From: a virus
Length of the DNA: 64,000 nt
IMG/VR virus record: IMGVR_UViG_3300009788_000003
Coordinates: 1 to 64,000 of that record
Direction: 5' to 3' (one strand)
Shown: piece by piece, positions 43,876-51,949 of the stretch
How the letters are laid out: each line of letters begins with the position of its first letter
Position numbering within the stretch: the first letter of the stretch is position 1
Made by a program: the position numbers and the translations under genes
Notes under the pieces: model-generated
Databases searched by the model: none
What the model saw: only the letters and a program-made list of their open reading frames with translations
What the model was told of the DNA's origin: nothing

Positions 43876-44210
43876 GAAGTCCGAACAAATTCTTTAGTAA
43901 GATCACCATTCGGAAATTTGGTAACAAGAAAAACTTCGTGCTTAACTTTATTGCCTGACTTGTCCCAAGTGAATTGAGCAGAACCTTCTTTAGTTGAATC
44001 GAAAACAGCAGCAGTGGTTTCCCATTGTTGGCTACCATCATTCCACTCAACTTTTTTACCTTTCTTCAAAGCCTGTTTACCTTCTTCTATGGCTTCAGCA
44101 ACAACACCCGCACCAAAGGCAACAGTTAAAGTATTTTCCTTATCACGGAAAACCTTAACAGTGGTTTTGGGGCTATTCTTTAATAGTGCTTTTGCGTCTT
44201 TTTTATTCAT
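43860..44210 (-). CDS. Hypothetical protein, possibly leaderless
   Basis: 116 residues (MNKKDAKALLKNSPKTTVKVFRDKEN...), beta-rich, with WETTAAVFDSTKEGSAQFTWDKSGN. Its ATG lies six bases after the -10 box (44217-44222) with no ribosome site, as in a leaderless message. First of three genes ending with phosphatase 1. Confidence 0.6.
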   Translation of the reverse strand: MNKKDAKALLKNSPKTTVKVFRDKENTLTVAFGAGVVAEAIEEGKQALKKGKKVEWNDGSQQWETTAAVFDSTKEGSAQFTWDKSGNKVKHEVFLVTKFPNGDLTKEFVRTSWRDF

Positions 44211-44216
44211 ATACTA

Positions 44217-44244
44217 ATAATAGCATACTAGTATTATTTGTCAA
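44217..44244 (-). promoter_or_regulatory. TTGACAAATA-family promoter
   Basis: TTGACA (44239-44244), 16 bases, TATTAT (44217-44222). An ACTAAG box variant lies six bases upstream. Confidence 0.75.
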
Positions 44245-44250
44245 TAGATA

Positions 44251-44268
44251 TTTGATCTTAATATCAAA
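44251..44268 (-). promoter_or_regulatory. ACTAAG box upstream of promoter
   Basis: Plus-strand TTTGATCTTAATATCAAA, one base off the consensus (TATTAAG in place of TACTAAG on the minus strand), near-perfect palindrome. Same distance from the -35 box as at 38444 and 50868. Confidence 0.6.
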
Positions 44269-44273
44269 TTAAT

Positions 44274-44810
44274 TTACCTGACAATATCCATACAATTATC
44301 GATTCGATCACGAATAGCCAACATTTCAGTTGGGTCATAATGACTTACAAATTTATATTGCTCTGAAGTTTCAACCGCAGTAGAAAGATATTCATCACGA
44401 ACAAATTCAACAGGCTCATAAACCATAGAACCATTCTCTAGGGTACTTGGATATTGGTTGAAGAATACTTTAATCCTGCCCCACAAAGTTTTTCTATCAG
44501 CTTCCAGATTCATGATACCAATTGTCTTGATCAAGATAGCCATGAACATTCCGGTTCGACCAATACCACCCATGCACCCAAGATAGATCACACCATCTTC
44601 AGTCAGGATTTTTAAAGCTTGGAAAAGAGCACCGTCTACTTGATGATTGGTAGGTACACCGAAATCAGGAATATCTAAAACGACATCCGCAGTAGATTCA
44701 ATTTCTTGTGCGAGTTTTACGCCTCTTATTTCGTGCGGTCTGTCTCGGTATGGGCCGCCCATTACCGTGACTTTGCGCCCTAACAATTTTGTTTCTATCA
44801 TTCCATTCAT
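44274..44810 (-). CDS. Dual-specificity-type phosphatase 2
   Basis: 178 residues. Signature VIYLGCMGGIGRTGMF (C-x5-R-T) preceded by DIPDFGVP. The N-terminus (VTVMGGPYRDRPHEI) differs from phosphatase 1. ATG at 44810 has GGGGA seven bases before it. The first 113 bases overlap the gene upstream in another frame. It ends the unit that begins with the PPDK-like gene. Confidence 0.75.
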   Translation of the reverse strand: MNGMIETKLLGRKVTVMGGPYRDRPHEIRGVKLAQEIESTADVVLDIPDFGVPTNHQVDGALFQALKILTEDGVIYLGCMGGIGRTGMFMAILIKTIGIMNLEADRKTLWGRIKVFFNQYPSTLENGSMVYEPVEFVRDEYLSTAVETSEQYKFVSHYDPTEMLAIRDRIDNCMDIVR

Positions 44811-45186
44811 TTCTATCCCCTACAATTTGCTTACCCGTACAATTCGGACAAGCGATTAATTTAAAATCTAAACCTTCTTTACAATCTTTACATCCTGCCC
44901 CATCACAAAAACTACACGGGTCTCCCACTTCAATTGTCTGTGAATCAAAACACACGTTACAATGAAACGTAAAATACCGTGCATACCTATTCAAATGAAA
45001 AAGTGTGACCCCAACAATTTCCCTGTTATTTCGATTAACAACGATATTGTTATATCTTATGTTCCCTAATTTATGGTCACAGGGACTTCCATTCTTGATG
45101 TACGAAAGTACATCTGCATAAGTGTGTTCATTGTGCAGGGCTAATAAATCTTCCTTAGCCCCTTTACTAAATTTGTGTAACATCAT
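44698..45186 (-). CDS. Protein with DnaJ-like CxxC cluster
   Basis: 162 residues. The middle (about 76-122) holds CNVCFDSQ, CSFCDGAGCKDC and CPNCTG, three to four CxxC pairs as in DnaJ-type zinc domains. The C-terminus is basic (RPIPRQTARNKRRKTRTRN), and its last 37 codons overlap the phosphatase 2 gene. RNA or protein chaperone role is possible. Whether both overlapping frames are used is not certain. Confidence 0.6.
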   Translation of the reverse strand: MMLHKFSKGAKEDLLALHNEHTYADVLSYIKNGSPCDHKLGNIRYNNIVVNRNNREIVGVTLFHLNRYARYFTFHCNVCFDSQTIEVGDPCSFCDGAGCKDCKEGLDFKLIACPNCTGKQIVGDRNEWNDRNKIVRAQSHGNGRPIPRQTARNKRRKTRTRN

Positions 45187-45474
45187 TTACCCGTTGCGTT
45201 TTTTCTGCCCACGGTCAATTGTAATACTTCTGGGGGCATCAACCAACACCCTACAGAACCCATCCCGATTCGTATCAGTTCCCAACATCATTTTAACATC
45301 AGTAGTGACAGCAACATATTTCAAATCATTGATGACCAATTGTTGCGTCATATATCTCCCATGAACTGTAATCTGGGTTTGCTTCGGATTTAAAATCTTG
45401 TCTATCGTTATCAGTAAATCACCCACCCAAATTTCATTATCCTTTTCTAAATTCATCCCAAGAACTAAAGCCAT
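45187..45474 (-). CDS. CsrA-like protein with an internal insertion
   Basis: 95 residues. The N-terminal ALVLG ... EIWVGDLLITIDKI and the C-terminal CRVLVDAPRSITIDRGQ fit the strands of CsrA/RsmA, the RNA-binding translation regulators (typical length about 60), including the GD and AP turns and the Arg of the RNA-contact strand. Between them about 40 residues are inserted. If the fold is intact it could bind GGA motifs in mRNA. Alternative: an unrelated small beta protein. Confidence 0.45.
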   Translation of the reverse strand: MALVLGMNLEKDNEIWVGDLLITIDKILNPKQTQITVHGRYMTQQLVINDLKYVAVTTDVKMMLGTDTNRDGFCRVLVDAPRSITIDRGQKKRNG

Positions 45475-45475
45475 T

Positions 45476-45904
45476 TTATTTGCCCCCGTGCCATTTTGTT
45501 ATTACTATTTTATGAGCAGTCCACAAGGAACCACCCAACCTTCCTTTTCGATCTTCCAAAGCAGTTATCAATCCTCTCTTCCTTAAAATAGAAAGATTGG
45601 TTGTTGCCTTGTCAACCGTGATACTCAACTGTCTTGCAATTTGCTGAGAAGTTAAATCTCCCAGAGCAACCAAGCATCCTAAAATTTGTGAAAGCTGACT
45701 TCCCCTGACAGGAAGCACAACAGTAGTTAATTTAATCGGAACCCTAGTGAGAGTTACCCCATCTATTTTAAGGTACAGAAACTTGTTCAGTCCACAAACG
45801 CAATGTTGTACAACCGAATCTTCTTCAAATTTAATCCAAGACCACGCCCCACATTTGGGGCAAGCTAGAGCCATAAGAAAGGTCATCAGCAAAAAAAGTG
45901 TCAT
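45476..45904 (-). CDS. Zinc ribbon / winged-helix regulator
   Basis: 142 residues, or 132 from the internal ATG at 45874 (MALACPKCGAWSW). The N-terminus has CPKC and CVCG pairs for one zinc. The C-terminal half is a winged helix (LVALGDLTSQQIARQLSITVDKATTNLSILRKRGLIT). Likely DNA-binding regulator. Encoded directly after the PPDK-like gene. Confidence 0.65.
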   Translation of the reverse strand: MTLFLLMTFLMALACPKCGAWSWIKFEEDSVVQHCVCGLNKFLYLKIDGVTLTRVPIKLTTVVLPVRGSQLSQILGCLVALGDLTSQQIARQLSITVDKATTNLSILRKRGLITALEDRKGRLGGSLWTAHKIVITKWHGGK

Positions 45905-45908
45905 GAGT

Positions 45909-47846
45909 CTAACCTATATGTATTCGTTTTTCGAGAAGACCTAATGCACTTTCCATTGCAACAACCCGTGCAGATAATCCCAACTGCTCACTAATTTGAT
46001 GGAAAGTTTCAGCATCACCCATAACATTTTCAATAAAATCTTTTTCGATGTACCCGATAAAATCAGGGTTCATAACATCAGCCATAGTTTTATAAGGCTT
46101 AGCAACTTGCTCAGTTACCCAAGTTCCTGAATCAAAAAATACGTTAGTCATTGCAGGATTATTACAAATAGCTTCATCCAATTCACGGGCAACTTCCATT
46201 GCTTCAGGGTTGGGGTCTCCAAGAAAATTACTGACTTTATCCCTACGCTCAGGATTAAGAAGAACAACCTTATCAAAACGATCAGCCAAATCAGCAAGTT
46301 CAGTAGCAGACAAACCTTCAACCGGAACCCCAATTTTATAAATGTAATCTTCAAGGCTCAGGGCTTCATTATAATTCTCAACCTTAATCCAATCATTTTC
46401 TGTAATGGCAACTTCAAAAAGACTACCCAAAAGTTCAACAGGAATGTTGGTTGAAAAATCAAGATCAAAAGGTTTATCTGATAAAAAGACTTCACCTTTT
46501 TGACCATCGATCAGAACATACATAGTTCCCAAAAGATTAGAAGCATCTGCAAACATAGGTTCAACATCAGGACAACCCACAACACAAGGCTTGTTCATTC
46601 CACGAGCAACAACAGCAGCGTGACAAGTAGCTGAACCTCTGAAGGTCAAAATACCTTTAGCTTTTTCCATTGCCTTAATATCTTCAGGGGTAGTTTCTTC
46701 GGCAACCAGAATTGTATCTTCGTTGCTGTCCAGAACTTCCTTCACAGAAAAAGCAGCTTTACCTGTGGCGAAGTATCCACCAGAACCAATACCCTTTGCA
46801 TTAGCTTTCTTTTTAAAATCAGCAGGGAGAACGGGAACCCGAAGTTTCATAAAAGTTCCTTCATTAATTCCATCACCCAATTCATCAATGATACCTTCTT
46901 CAAGAAGATCAAGAGCAATCTTGATTTCTGCATATGAAGACCGCGCACCATTACGAGTTTGAAGAATAAACAGTTCACCATCTTCAACAGTGAATTCAAT
47001 ATCCTGCATATCCTTATTTTTCTTTTCAAGAATTTTACCAATCTCAACCAGTTCATTATAAAGATCGATGTTCCACTTTTTCATTTCAGAAATCGGGGGG
47101 GCAGTAATATGACCCGCAACAACATCTTCACCCTGACAATTGGTAAGGAAGTCTCCAAAAACTTTCTTCGCCCCAGAATCAGGATTACGAGTAAACATAA
47201 CTCCTGAACCAGAGTTGTCATTGAAGTTTCCAAAAACCATAGATTGAATTATTACAGCAGTTCCCATATCGTTAGGAATCTTGTTCATCTTTCGATAGTG
47301 TGTGCAACGCTCATTATCAAAAGACTTCCAAACTGCTTCAATTGAATTACGGATAACATCCCGCAATTCAGGAATGTGTTTTTTGATGGTCTTCATCCAC
47401 TTAACAGGGTCTTCAATTTTTCCTTCATGACCCATAACAACACCCGCATACATTTCAACAAAACGTCTACGGCAATCTGCTTTCAAGTTTTTCTCTAAAC
47501 CCTTGTCTTCGTAACCTGCCCCAACATTCAAAACAGTATCCATCATTCCCGGCATTGAGATAGGCGCACCAGATCGAATCGATACAAGCTTATGAACCGA
47601 TTCAGGATAAATGTGGGTATCCAGTGCTTCCATAACAGCATCAATTACTTGATCAAGTATGAGAGTCTTACCTGTAGGATTTGATTTGCGGTATTGATTA
47701 CAAATGGCAGTAGGTATAACCATGCCAGTAGGAACATTAAGACCATCCATTTTCATTTCAATCAGGTTATGACCTTTGCCACCGTTACTATTAACAGTAG
47801 ACTTGTTATCAATTTGTCCTGATGTGAAAAGGTTAATTAAATTCAC
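45909..47846 (-). CDS. Shortened pyruvate phosphate dikinase-like protein
   Basis: 645 residues. The ATP-grasp half is PPDK-specific: VSIRSGAPISMPGMMDTVLN (about 88-107), GSGVMFTRNPDSGAKKVFGDF (about 213-230) and DIEFTVEDGELFILQTRNGARS (about 282-303). The swivelling phosphohistidine domain is present (GSATCHAAVVARGMNKPCVV, His about 409). The usual PEP/pyruvate-binding barrel (about 350 residues) is missing and replaced by about 175 residues of unknown sequence. It can thus be expected to autophosphorylate, but on what substrate is unknown. It heads a unit with a regulator, a CsrA-like protein and phosphatase 2. Confidence 0.8.
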   Translation of the reverse strand: MNLINLFTSGQIDNKSTVNSNGGKGHNLIEMKMDGLNVPTGMVIPTAICNQYRKSNPTGKTLILDQVIDAVMEALDTHIYPESVHKLVSIRSGAPISMPGMMDTVLNVGAGYEDKGLEKNLKADCRRRFVEMYAGVVMGHEGKIEDPVKWMKTIKKHIPELRDVIRNSIEAVWKSFDNERCTHYRKMNKIPNDMGTAVIIQSMVFGNFNDNSGSGVMFTRNPDSGAKKVFGDFLTNCQGEDVVAGHITAPPISEMKKWNIDLYNELVEIGKILEKKNKDMQDIEFTVEDGELFILQTRNGARSSYAEIKIALDLLEEGIIDELGDGINEGTFMKLRVPVLPADFKKKANAKGIGSGGYFATGKAAFSVKEVLDSNEDTILVAEETTPEDIKAMEKAKGILTFRGSATCHAAVVARGMNKPCVVGCPDVEPMFADASNLLGTMYVLIDGQKGEVFLSDKPFDLDFSTNIPVELLGSLFEVAITENDWIKVENYNEALSLEDYIYKIGVPVEGLSATELADLADRFDKVVLLNPERRDKVSNFLGDPNPEAMEVARELDEAICNNPAMTNVFFDSGTWVTEQVAKPYKTMADVMNPDFIGYIEKDFIENVMGDAETFHQISEQLGLSARVVAMESALGLLEKRIHIG

Positions 47847-47883
47847 TTACAACCTCCTAAGTTTTCAAGTGATATACCCTAAG

Positions 47884-47910
47884 CTTATACCATGAGTTAA
47901 TATTTGTCAA
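47884..47910 (-). promoter_or_regulatory. TTGACAAATA-family promoter
   Basis: TTGACA (47905-47910) and TATAAG (47884-47889) with a 15-base spacer. It overlaps the stop of the upstream gene and drives the PPDK-like unit. Confidence 0.6.
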
Positions 47911-48110
47911 GCTATTTCTTTAATTAATTTACGATAATCTTCAGACCCAAAAAACTGATTCTTTTTACTATCGTGCTTAATCAACGGATGCAAGTGAGTG
48001 CTGAAATACTTGTAATGGGGGCAACTAAAAACCAAAGGCTTAGCACCCCACTTCCTGATTTGAATCAGGGCTTCATTCCGGTTTATCATCACCCAAAGAT
48101 GATCGCTCAT
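47907..48110 (-). CDS. Hypothetical small protein
   Basis: 67 residues (MSDHLWVMINRNEALIQIRKWG...), with HPLIKHDSKKNQFFGSEDYRKLIKEIA at its end. It overlaps the 3' end of the 401-residue gene by 38 bases. A later ATG (48089) is possible. No family recognised. Confidence 0.5.
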   Translation of the reverse strand: MSDHLWVMINRNEALIQIRKWGAKPLVFSCPHYKYFSTHLHPLIKHDSKKNQFFGSEDYRKLIKEIA

Positions 48111-49278
48111 GTTTCACTTCCCGTTCCTTGATTTCCTTCTGCAATTTTTCTTTAGTCACTTCCCCACCTTCTGTCATTTCACTCAGGTAGTCCCTGATGA
48201 TGATTCCATATCTGGGGTCTCCCGCAACATAACTAGGAACCCAAGTCCGTTTTTGAAGATGGTGGGGAAGCCTTCTGTGATTAGGCCAAAGCTGATAATG
48301 CCCCCTTCGAACATGCATGGCAACCCCGCTAACAGGATTTTCTGAAGGTCTACTTTCTGTATAAACGGTCTTCGTAAAATCACCGATACTGCTCACAAAA
48401 TAATTTGTATAAGGGGTTTGCTTTTTCTTGGTTCTTTTTCTGGCTATGCCTCTGGGAATTTCTACTTCCTTATAATAAACCCGTTGATGTCGATAGAAAA
48501 ACAAAAACAGAACCACAATAGTCATCATCGAAGTTCTAGCAACATCATTAAGATTTTCAATTAGAATTTCATCTTCCTTGAATGCTGATGCTTTCGATGT
48601 TTTAGAAGAATGAACAAAAGGCCCATAAATAAAATCTAATATCTTGTCTCCCCACAATAAATTTTGTTCCAATATTACTTCATCTTCAAATAATTCAACT
48701 ATCTGTGGCTTACAACTTGCCATATAAATATCTTGTTTTCTGTTTGTAAAGTCATAGTCTTTATCTGAGATTGTGTGCATCATCGAAATCTCAATCATGG
48801 TATCAACAGATTCATCCAACTCAATACGATAACTTTTAGTTACGTTCCGAATGCGAACACACACATCTTCAAGGACTTTACTATCTGGGGTTTCACATGC
48901 CCCAACATTGATAACCATATCTTCAAAAGGAAAATGACATTTGCCGTTCCTCATATCTTCAGCAGCAACTTTAATTAGACCAACAAGGTCATCTTCACTC
49001 AAAGTTTTTGCCAGATATTGCAAGTCATTTTCAAAATCTATAATAACAGGATATTGGTCATCTATACTCATTCCGCAATCTGCTGTCCAATAACAAAATT
49101 TATCCGTTCTAATTAGAGACTTTGCTACCTCTTCTTTAAGACCATCAAAATTCCCAAGTTCAACATCGTGCAGCCTTTTAAATTCTTCGGGGTAATTTAT
49201 AAGAACATAACTATCAGACATCACCCTGTATGAAAATTTAAGTTTGTCCCTTAGCCCCGCAATTTTCGATTTAAACAT
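48073..49278 (-). CDS. Hypothetical phage protein with HVRRGHYQL motif
   Basis: 401 residues. The C-terminal section (HVRRGHYQLWPNHRRLPHHLQKRTWVPSYVAGDPRYG) carries the RRGH ... TWV ... GDP motif seen near the ends of several phage and plasmid proteins of unknown role. The N-terminal 250 residues are acidic and novel to me. A strong site (CTAGGAGG) precedes the ATG. Confidence 0.65.
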   Translation of the reverse strand: MFKSKIAGLRDKLKFSYRVMSDSYVLINYPEEFKRLHDVELGNFDGLKEEVAKSLIRTDKFCYWTADCGMSIDDQYPVIIDFENDLQYLAKTLSEDDLVGLIKVAAEDMRNGKCHFPFEDMVINVGACETPDSKVLEDVCVRIRNVTKSYRIELDESVDTMIEISMMHTISDKDYDFTNRKQDIYMASCKPQIVELFEDEVILEQNLLWGDKILDFIYGPFVHSSKTSKASAFKEDEILIENLNDVARTSMMTIVVLFLFFYRHQRVYYKEVEIPRGIARKRTKKKQTPYTNYFVSSIGDFTKTVYTESRPSENPVSGVAMHVRRGHYQLWPNHRRLPHHLQKRTWVPSYVAGDPRYGIIIRDYLSEMTEGGEVTKEKLQKEIKEREVKHERSSLGDDKPE

Positions 49279-49288
49279 TTTTAACCTC

Positions 49289-49783
49289 CTAGTTAAATAT
49301 ATCGAATCTAATTTTCGCCTCTATAAAAAGTTCTTTGGAAAGTTCAATATCCACATGATGCTTTTCCATTTTCTCAGGGGATGATAGTAGAGTCACCACC
49401 CTTCCTAATTTCCTGCTGATGATGCTAACCGTGCAAGGTACACACGGGGGGTAGGTCACATACAAAGTTCTGCCCACCAAATTCTTAGTTGAATTATCCA
49501 TTGCATTTTTCTCAGCATGAATAATCAGCTTGTGTTTCAAATCGTAATCATCCAACCTTTCTTTCAGATCAGCAATTCCTTCTGGGAATCCGTTGTACCC
49601 AATATCAATATCCCGTTTCCCGTTTGCAATGATTGCCCCAACTCCTGTCCGTGGGTCTTTACTCCACTGCGAAACGTGAAGGGCTAAATTCATTAACCGC
49701 ATATCCCAATGAAGACCAACTTCTGTAGCCACAATATTATTGGAGTACACCCGTGCTAGTGGCTTGTTGTCAATTTGAATCAT
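49289..49783 (-). CDS. Deoxycytidylate deaminase
   Basis: 164 residues. Zinc-site motifs HAE (LIIHAEKNAM) and PPCVPC are intact, with DPRTGVGAII and IGYNGFPEGI as in dCMP deaminases, which make dUMP for dTTP synthesis. It overlaps the next gene by four bases. Expected to act in the cytosol. Confidence 0.85.
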   Translation of the reverse strand: MIQIDNKPLARVYSNNIVATEVGLHWDMRLMNLALHVSQWSKDPRTGVGAIIANGKRDIDIGYNGFPEGIADLKERLDDYDLKHKLIIHAEKNAMDNSTKNLVGRTLYVTYPPCVPCTVSIISRKLGRVVTLLSSPEKMEKHHVDIELSKELFIEAKIRFDIFN

Positions 49784-49968
49784 CGTAGTTTTATAATCCC
49801 CTTTAGGAAATCACCTGTTGCATCCCCTTCAGGAAATCTCTTAGTCAAATAGTTCATTGCCCTATCATTATCTTTCCAATACTTGATCAATAAATCAGTC
49901 ACCAAAGATTCATCAATTATTTTAGATAGCTTTCTAACTCGCAATTTTTTTAGTTTTAGGAGTACCAT
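49780..49968 (-). CDS. Small hypothetical protein
   Basis: 62 residues (MVLLKLKKLRVRKLSKIIDESLVTDLLIKYWKDNDRAMN...), basic N-terminus and helical rest. Overlaps neighbours by 4 and 35 bases. Family not recognised. Confidence 0.55.
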   Translation of the reverse strand: MVLLKLKKLRVRKLSKIIDESLVTDLLIKYWKDNDRAMNYLTKRFPEGDATGDFLKGIIKLR

Positions 49969-50170
49969 AGTGGTTTCTAAAATCCCTCACTGCTAGTTTT
50001 TCGGTTTCGTACCTGTACCCCCTTACCCCGCACACAGGACATTCAACATGAAATGAATCACCGTTGTTATGAACGTCTGAAGGGGTTTCACACTCAGGGC
50101 AAAGAGTCAGCAGAGAAATAATTGTATGCTCTACCGTTCCCGTGTGTAATTTTGAAAGTAGTTTAGGCAT
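49934..50170 (-). CDS. Lar-like zinc finger protein
   Basis: 78 residues. CPECETPSDVHNNGDSFHVECPVCGVRGYRYETEKLAVRDFRN follows the Lar / restriction-alleviation pattern CPxCG ... V.CP.CG ... A...WN. Such proteins protect unmodified phage DNA from some host restriction systems, but the family also occurs without known function. Confidence 0.6.
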   Translation of the reverse strand: MPKLLSKLHTGTVEHTIISLLTLCPECETPSDVHNNGDSFHVECPVCGVRGYRYETEKLAVRDFRNHYGTPKTKKIAS

Positions 50171-50789
50171 TTGGAAGCACCCATTTAGCTTTATTCAAAT
50201 TAGTAAGTGTAATTACTTTTTTAATACGCTGAGCATGTGGATGCTTTGCACCTACAGTTTCAATAACAATAAAACAATCATTATTTTCCTCTTTTTCCTT
50301 CACTAACTTAAACCAAATATCGATATCCGTTTCAGAGAAATCAAAAGTCAAATCATGATTAGCTACTTGATCAAGAAGATCACTAATCTTACCCATCATT
50401 AATCCTTCAAGGGTTTTCTTCGGGGGGTCAATTTGATAAACACCGTTTTCTTCTGGGTTAGCAGGGTCAATATGAAGAATAGCCTTTTCCCCCTCAACTA
50501 ATTCAACCCCGTCAACTGTCATTGTCATTAATGGGTTAGCATCTTTCTCATCTTGCTCTATAAGGATTTTGAGATTAGTAACGGTCTCATTAAATTTTAC
50601 ATTCTTAGATTCTTCTTGGTTAAGCAGCCACATACAATAACTGTGTTGTTGTTCCATCAGCATAGACAGATTCATGCCCTTATGCTTTCCAAAATCAATC
50701 ACATACTCTGCTGCCTTGACCACATCATCAGATGGGTCTTGCAGCTTTTGTTGCTGTTCAACTAATTGCCCGAAGGTCAGACTAGTCAT
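50163..50789 (-). CDS. Protein with exonuclease-tail-type DNA-binding motif
   Basis: 208 residues. Near the start (about 30-60) VIDFGKHKGMNLSMLMEQQHSYCMWLLNQ matches the short domain at the C-terminus of exonuclease X / DUF3820-type proteins. The remainder is helical and acidic and ends in a basic segment. Function unknown; possibly binds DNA ends. Has its own promoter (50831-50860). Confidence 0.55.
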   Translation of the reverse strand: MTSLTFGQLVEQQQKLQDPSDDVVKAAEYVIDFGKHKGMNLSMLMEQQHSYCMWLLNQEESKNVKFNETVTNLKILIEQDEKDANPLMTMTVDGVELVEGEKAILHIDPANPEENGVYQIDPPKKTLEGLMMGKISDLLDQVANHDLTFDFSETDIDIWFKLVKEKEENNDCFIVIETVGAKHPHAQRIKKVITLTNLNKAKWVLPNA

Positions 50790-50830
50790 AAGCCATACAC
50801 CTTTTTGTATTTAGATTGTTCATACCTCCT

Positions 50831-50860
50831 ATTATAACACATCTAAAAATTATTTGTCAG
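50831..50860 (-). promoter_or_regulatory. TTGACAAATA-family promoter
   Basis: CTGACA (50855-50860), 18 bases, TATAAT (50831-50836), minus strand. Drives the unit beginning at 50789. Confidence 0.7.
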
Positions 50861-50867
50861 TTTATTT

Positions 50868-50885
50868 TTTGATCTTAGTATCAAA
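50868..50885 (-). promoter_or_regulatory. ACTAAG box upstream of promoter
   Basis: Minus-strand TTTGATACTAAGATCAAA, a perfect copy. It overlaps the stop of the dNMP kinase gene and lies seven bases upstream of the -35 box. Confidence 0.7.
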
Positions 50886-51447
50886 CCACTTCCAATAACT
50901 CCATCGTACCTAAAAGTTTTTCAAGTTTCCAACCAAGTGTTTCAACATCTGTATTATTCATAATTCGGTAGTCAATCAGGTCTGGTGAAATTCCATCTTC
51001 AGAAGAATGCTCTGCTTCGGTTCCCTCCAAAGATAACACACCTTCCCTGAGTAATTCGATCACTGCCCCACCACACGAATGAATCCAATTCGCTTCATTA
51101 TTAAATCTGACATCGGTAACAAATCCCAATCTAATAGAAGTGGGGGAACTCTGTATTTTTTCATTCAATCGATTAACCCAGAAATCCTTTGAAATTAAAT
51201 CCCGTGCAAACTCGGTTCCAAGCTTTTGCAACATTTCCCGGTACGAGATTCCCCACCGTTCAGAAATCTCTTCCTTGTGTTCATAAAACTTCCCAACAGG
51301 CTCACCAAAAACCGCAGCACAAGAATGTTTCACTGCATCAGCAAAAGCAAATCTTTGGGCTAACGGGTGGTCTGGTCTTTTGAAATATTCCTCAACCATT
51401 GTGTCTTTTCCACATCTTGCCTTACCTGTGATTCCGATTATTATCAT
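50881..51447 (-). CDS. Deoxynucleoside monophosphate kinase
   Basis: 188 residues. P-loop GITGKARCGKDT at residues about 5-16, then FADAVKHSCAAVFGE and REMLQKLGTEFARDLISKDFWVNRL, as in T4 gp1-type dNMP kinases that make dNDPs. No leader peptide. It pairs in role with the dCMP deaminase 1.1 kb downstream. Confidence 0.8.
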   Translation of the reverse strand: MIIIGITGKARCGKDTMVEEYFKRPDHPLAQRFAFADAVKHSCAAVFGEPVGKFYEHKEEISERWGISYREMLQKLGTEFARDLISKDFWVNRLNEKIQSSPTSIRLGFVTDVRFNNEANWIHSCGGAVIELLREGVLSLEGTEAEHSSEDGISPDLIDYRIMNNTDVETLGWKLEKLLGTMELLEVV

Positions 51448-51704
51448 TTAAAAAACCTCGATACAATTTTATGAACTACCAAATGAAATCCACGCGCAAA
51501 AAATCGGCGCGTGTAATATCTACGAATATAAGAAGTCACAGTGAAAACCATGACTACCCCGAATGCAACCCCCGCACTTGACTTCGACACGTAGGAAGGG
51601 AACAGCACCGGAATGAGCCAAAGCATGACACACCAAGACACCACGAATCCACTTGCCATATCTGCACTTGCCTCAATGTGAGACTCAACCTTAGTTTGTT
51701 CCAT
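51444..51704 (-). CDS. Small membrane protein, DUF7220-like
   Basis: 86 residues, two membrane segments (ASGFVVSWCVMLWLIPVLF, GVAFGVVMVFTVTSYI) followed by RRYYTRRFFARG. The pattern resembles the DUF7220 family of phage membrane proteins. Role unknown. Overlaps the kinase start by four bases. Confidence 0.6.
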   Translation of the reverse strand: MEQTKVESHIEASADMASGFVVSWCVMLWLIPVLFPSYVSKSSAGVAFGVVMVFTVTSYIRRYYTRRFFARGFHLVVHKIVSRFFK

Positions 51705-51766
51705 CCCCGTATCCCCTACTATATATGCCGTAGCTTTTAAACACTATCCCGTATGTTGTGGTTTAC

Positions 51767-51949
51767 CTATCGCCAACAAATCCCTGCATGAATCTCAATC
51801 AATTTATGATTTTGGTGGGTAGTTAGCGCATGGTCATCACCCTTGTTAAACAGATCATCCACAAATTTACGCTCCCATTCATTTAAGTCAGGCTCATTTT
51901 CTGACTCCATGATTTCATCCAACAATCTACTTTGCACTTTGTTCATCAA
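51767..51949 (-). CDS. Small hypothetical protein
   Basis: 60 residues with the pattern LNEWERKFVDDLF ... LTTHQNHKLIEIHAG, a short helical module common in phage genomes. Overlaps the nuclease gene by four bases. Confidence 0.55.
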   Translation of the reverse strand: MMNKVQSRLLDEIMESENEPDLNEWERKFVDDLFNKGDDHALTTHQNHKLIEIHAGICWR

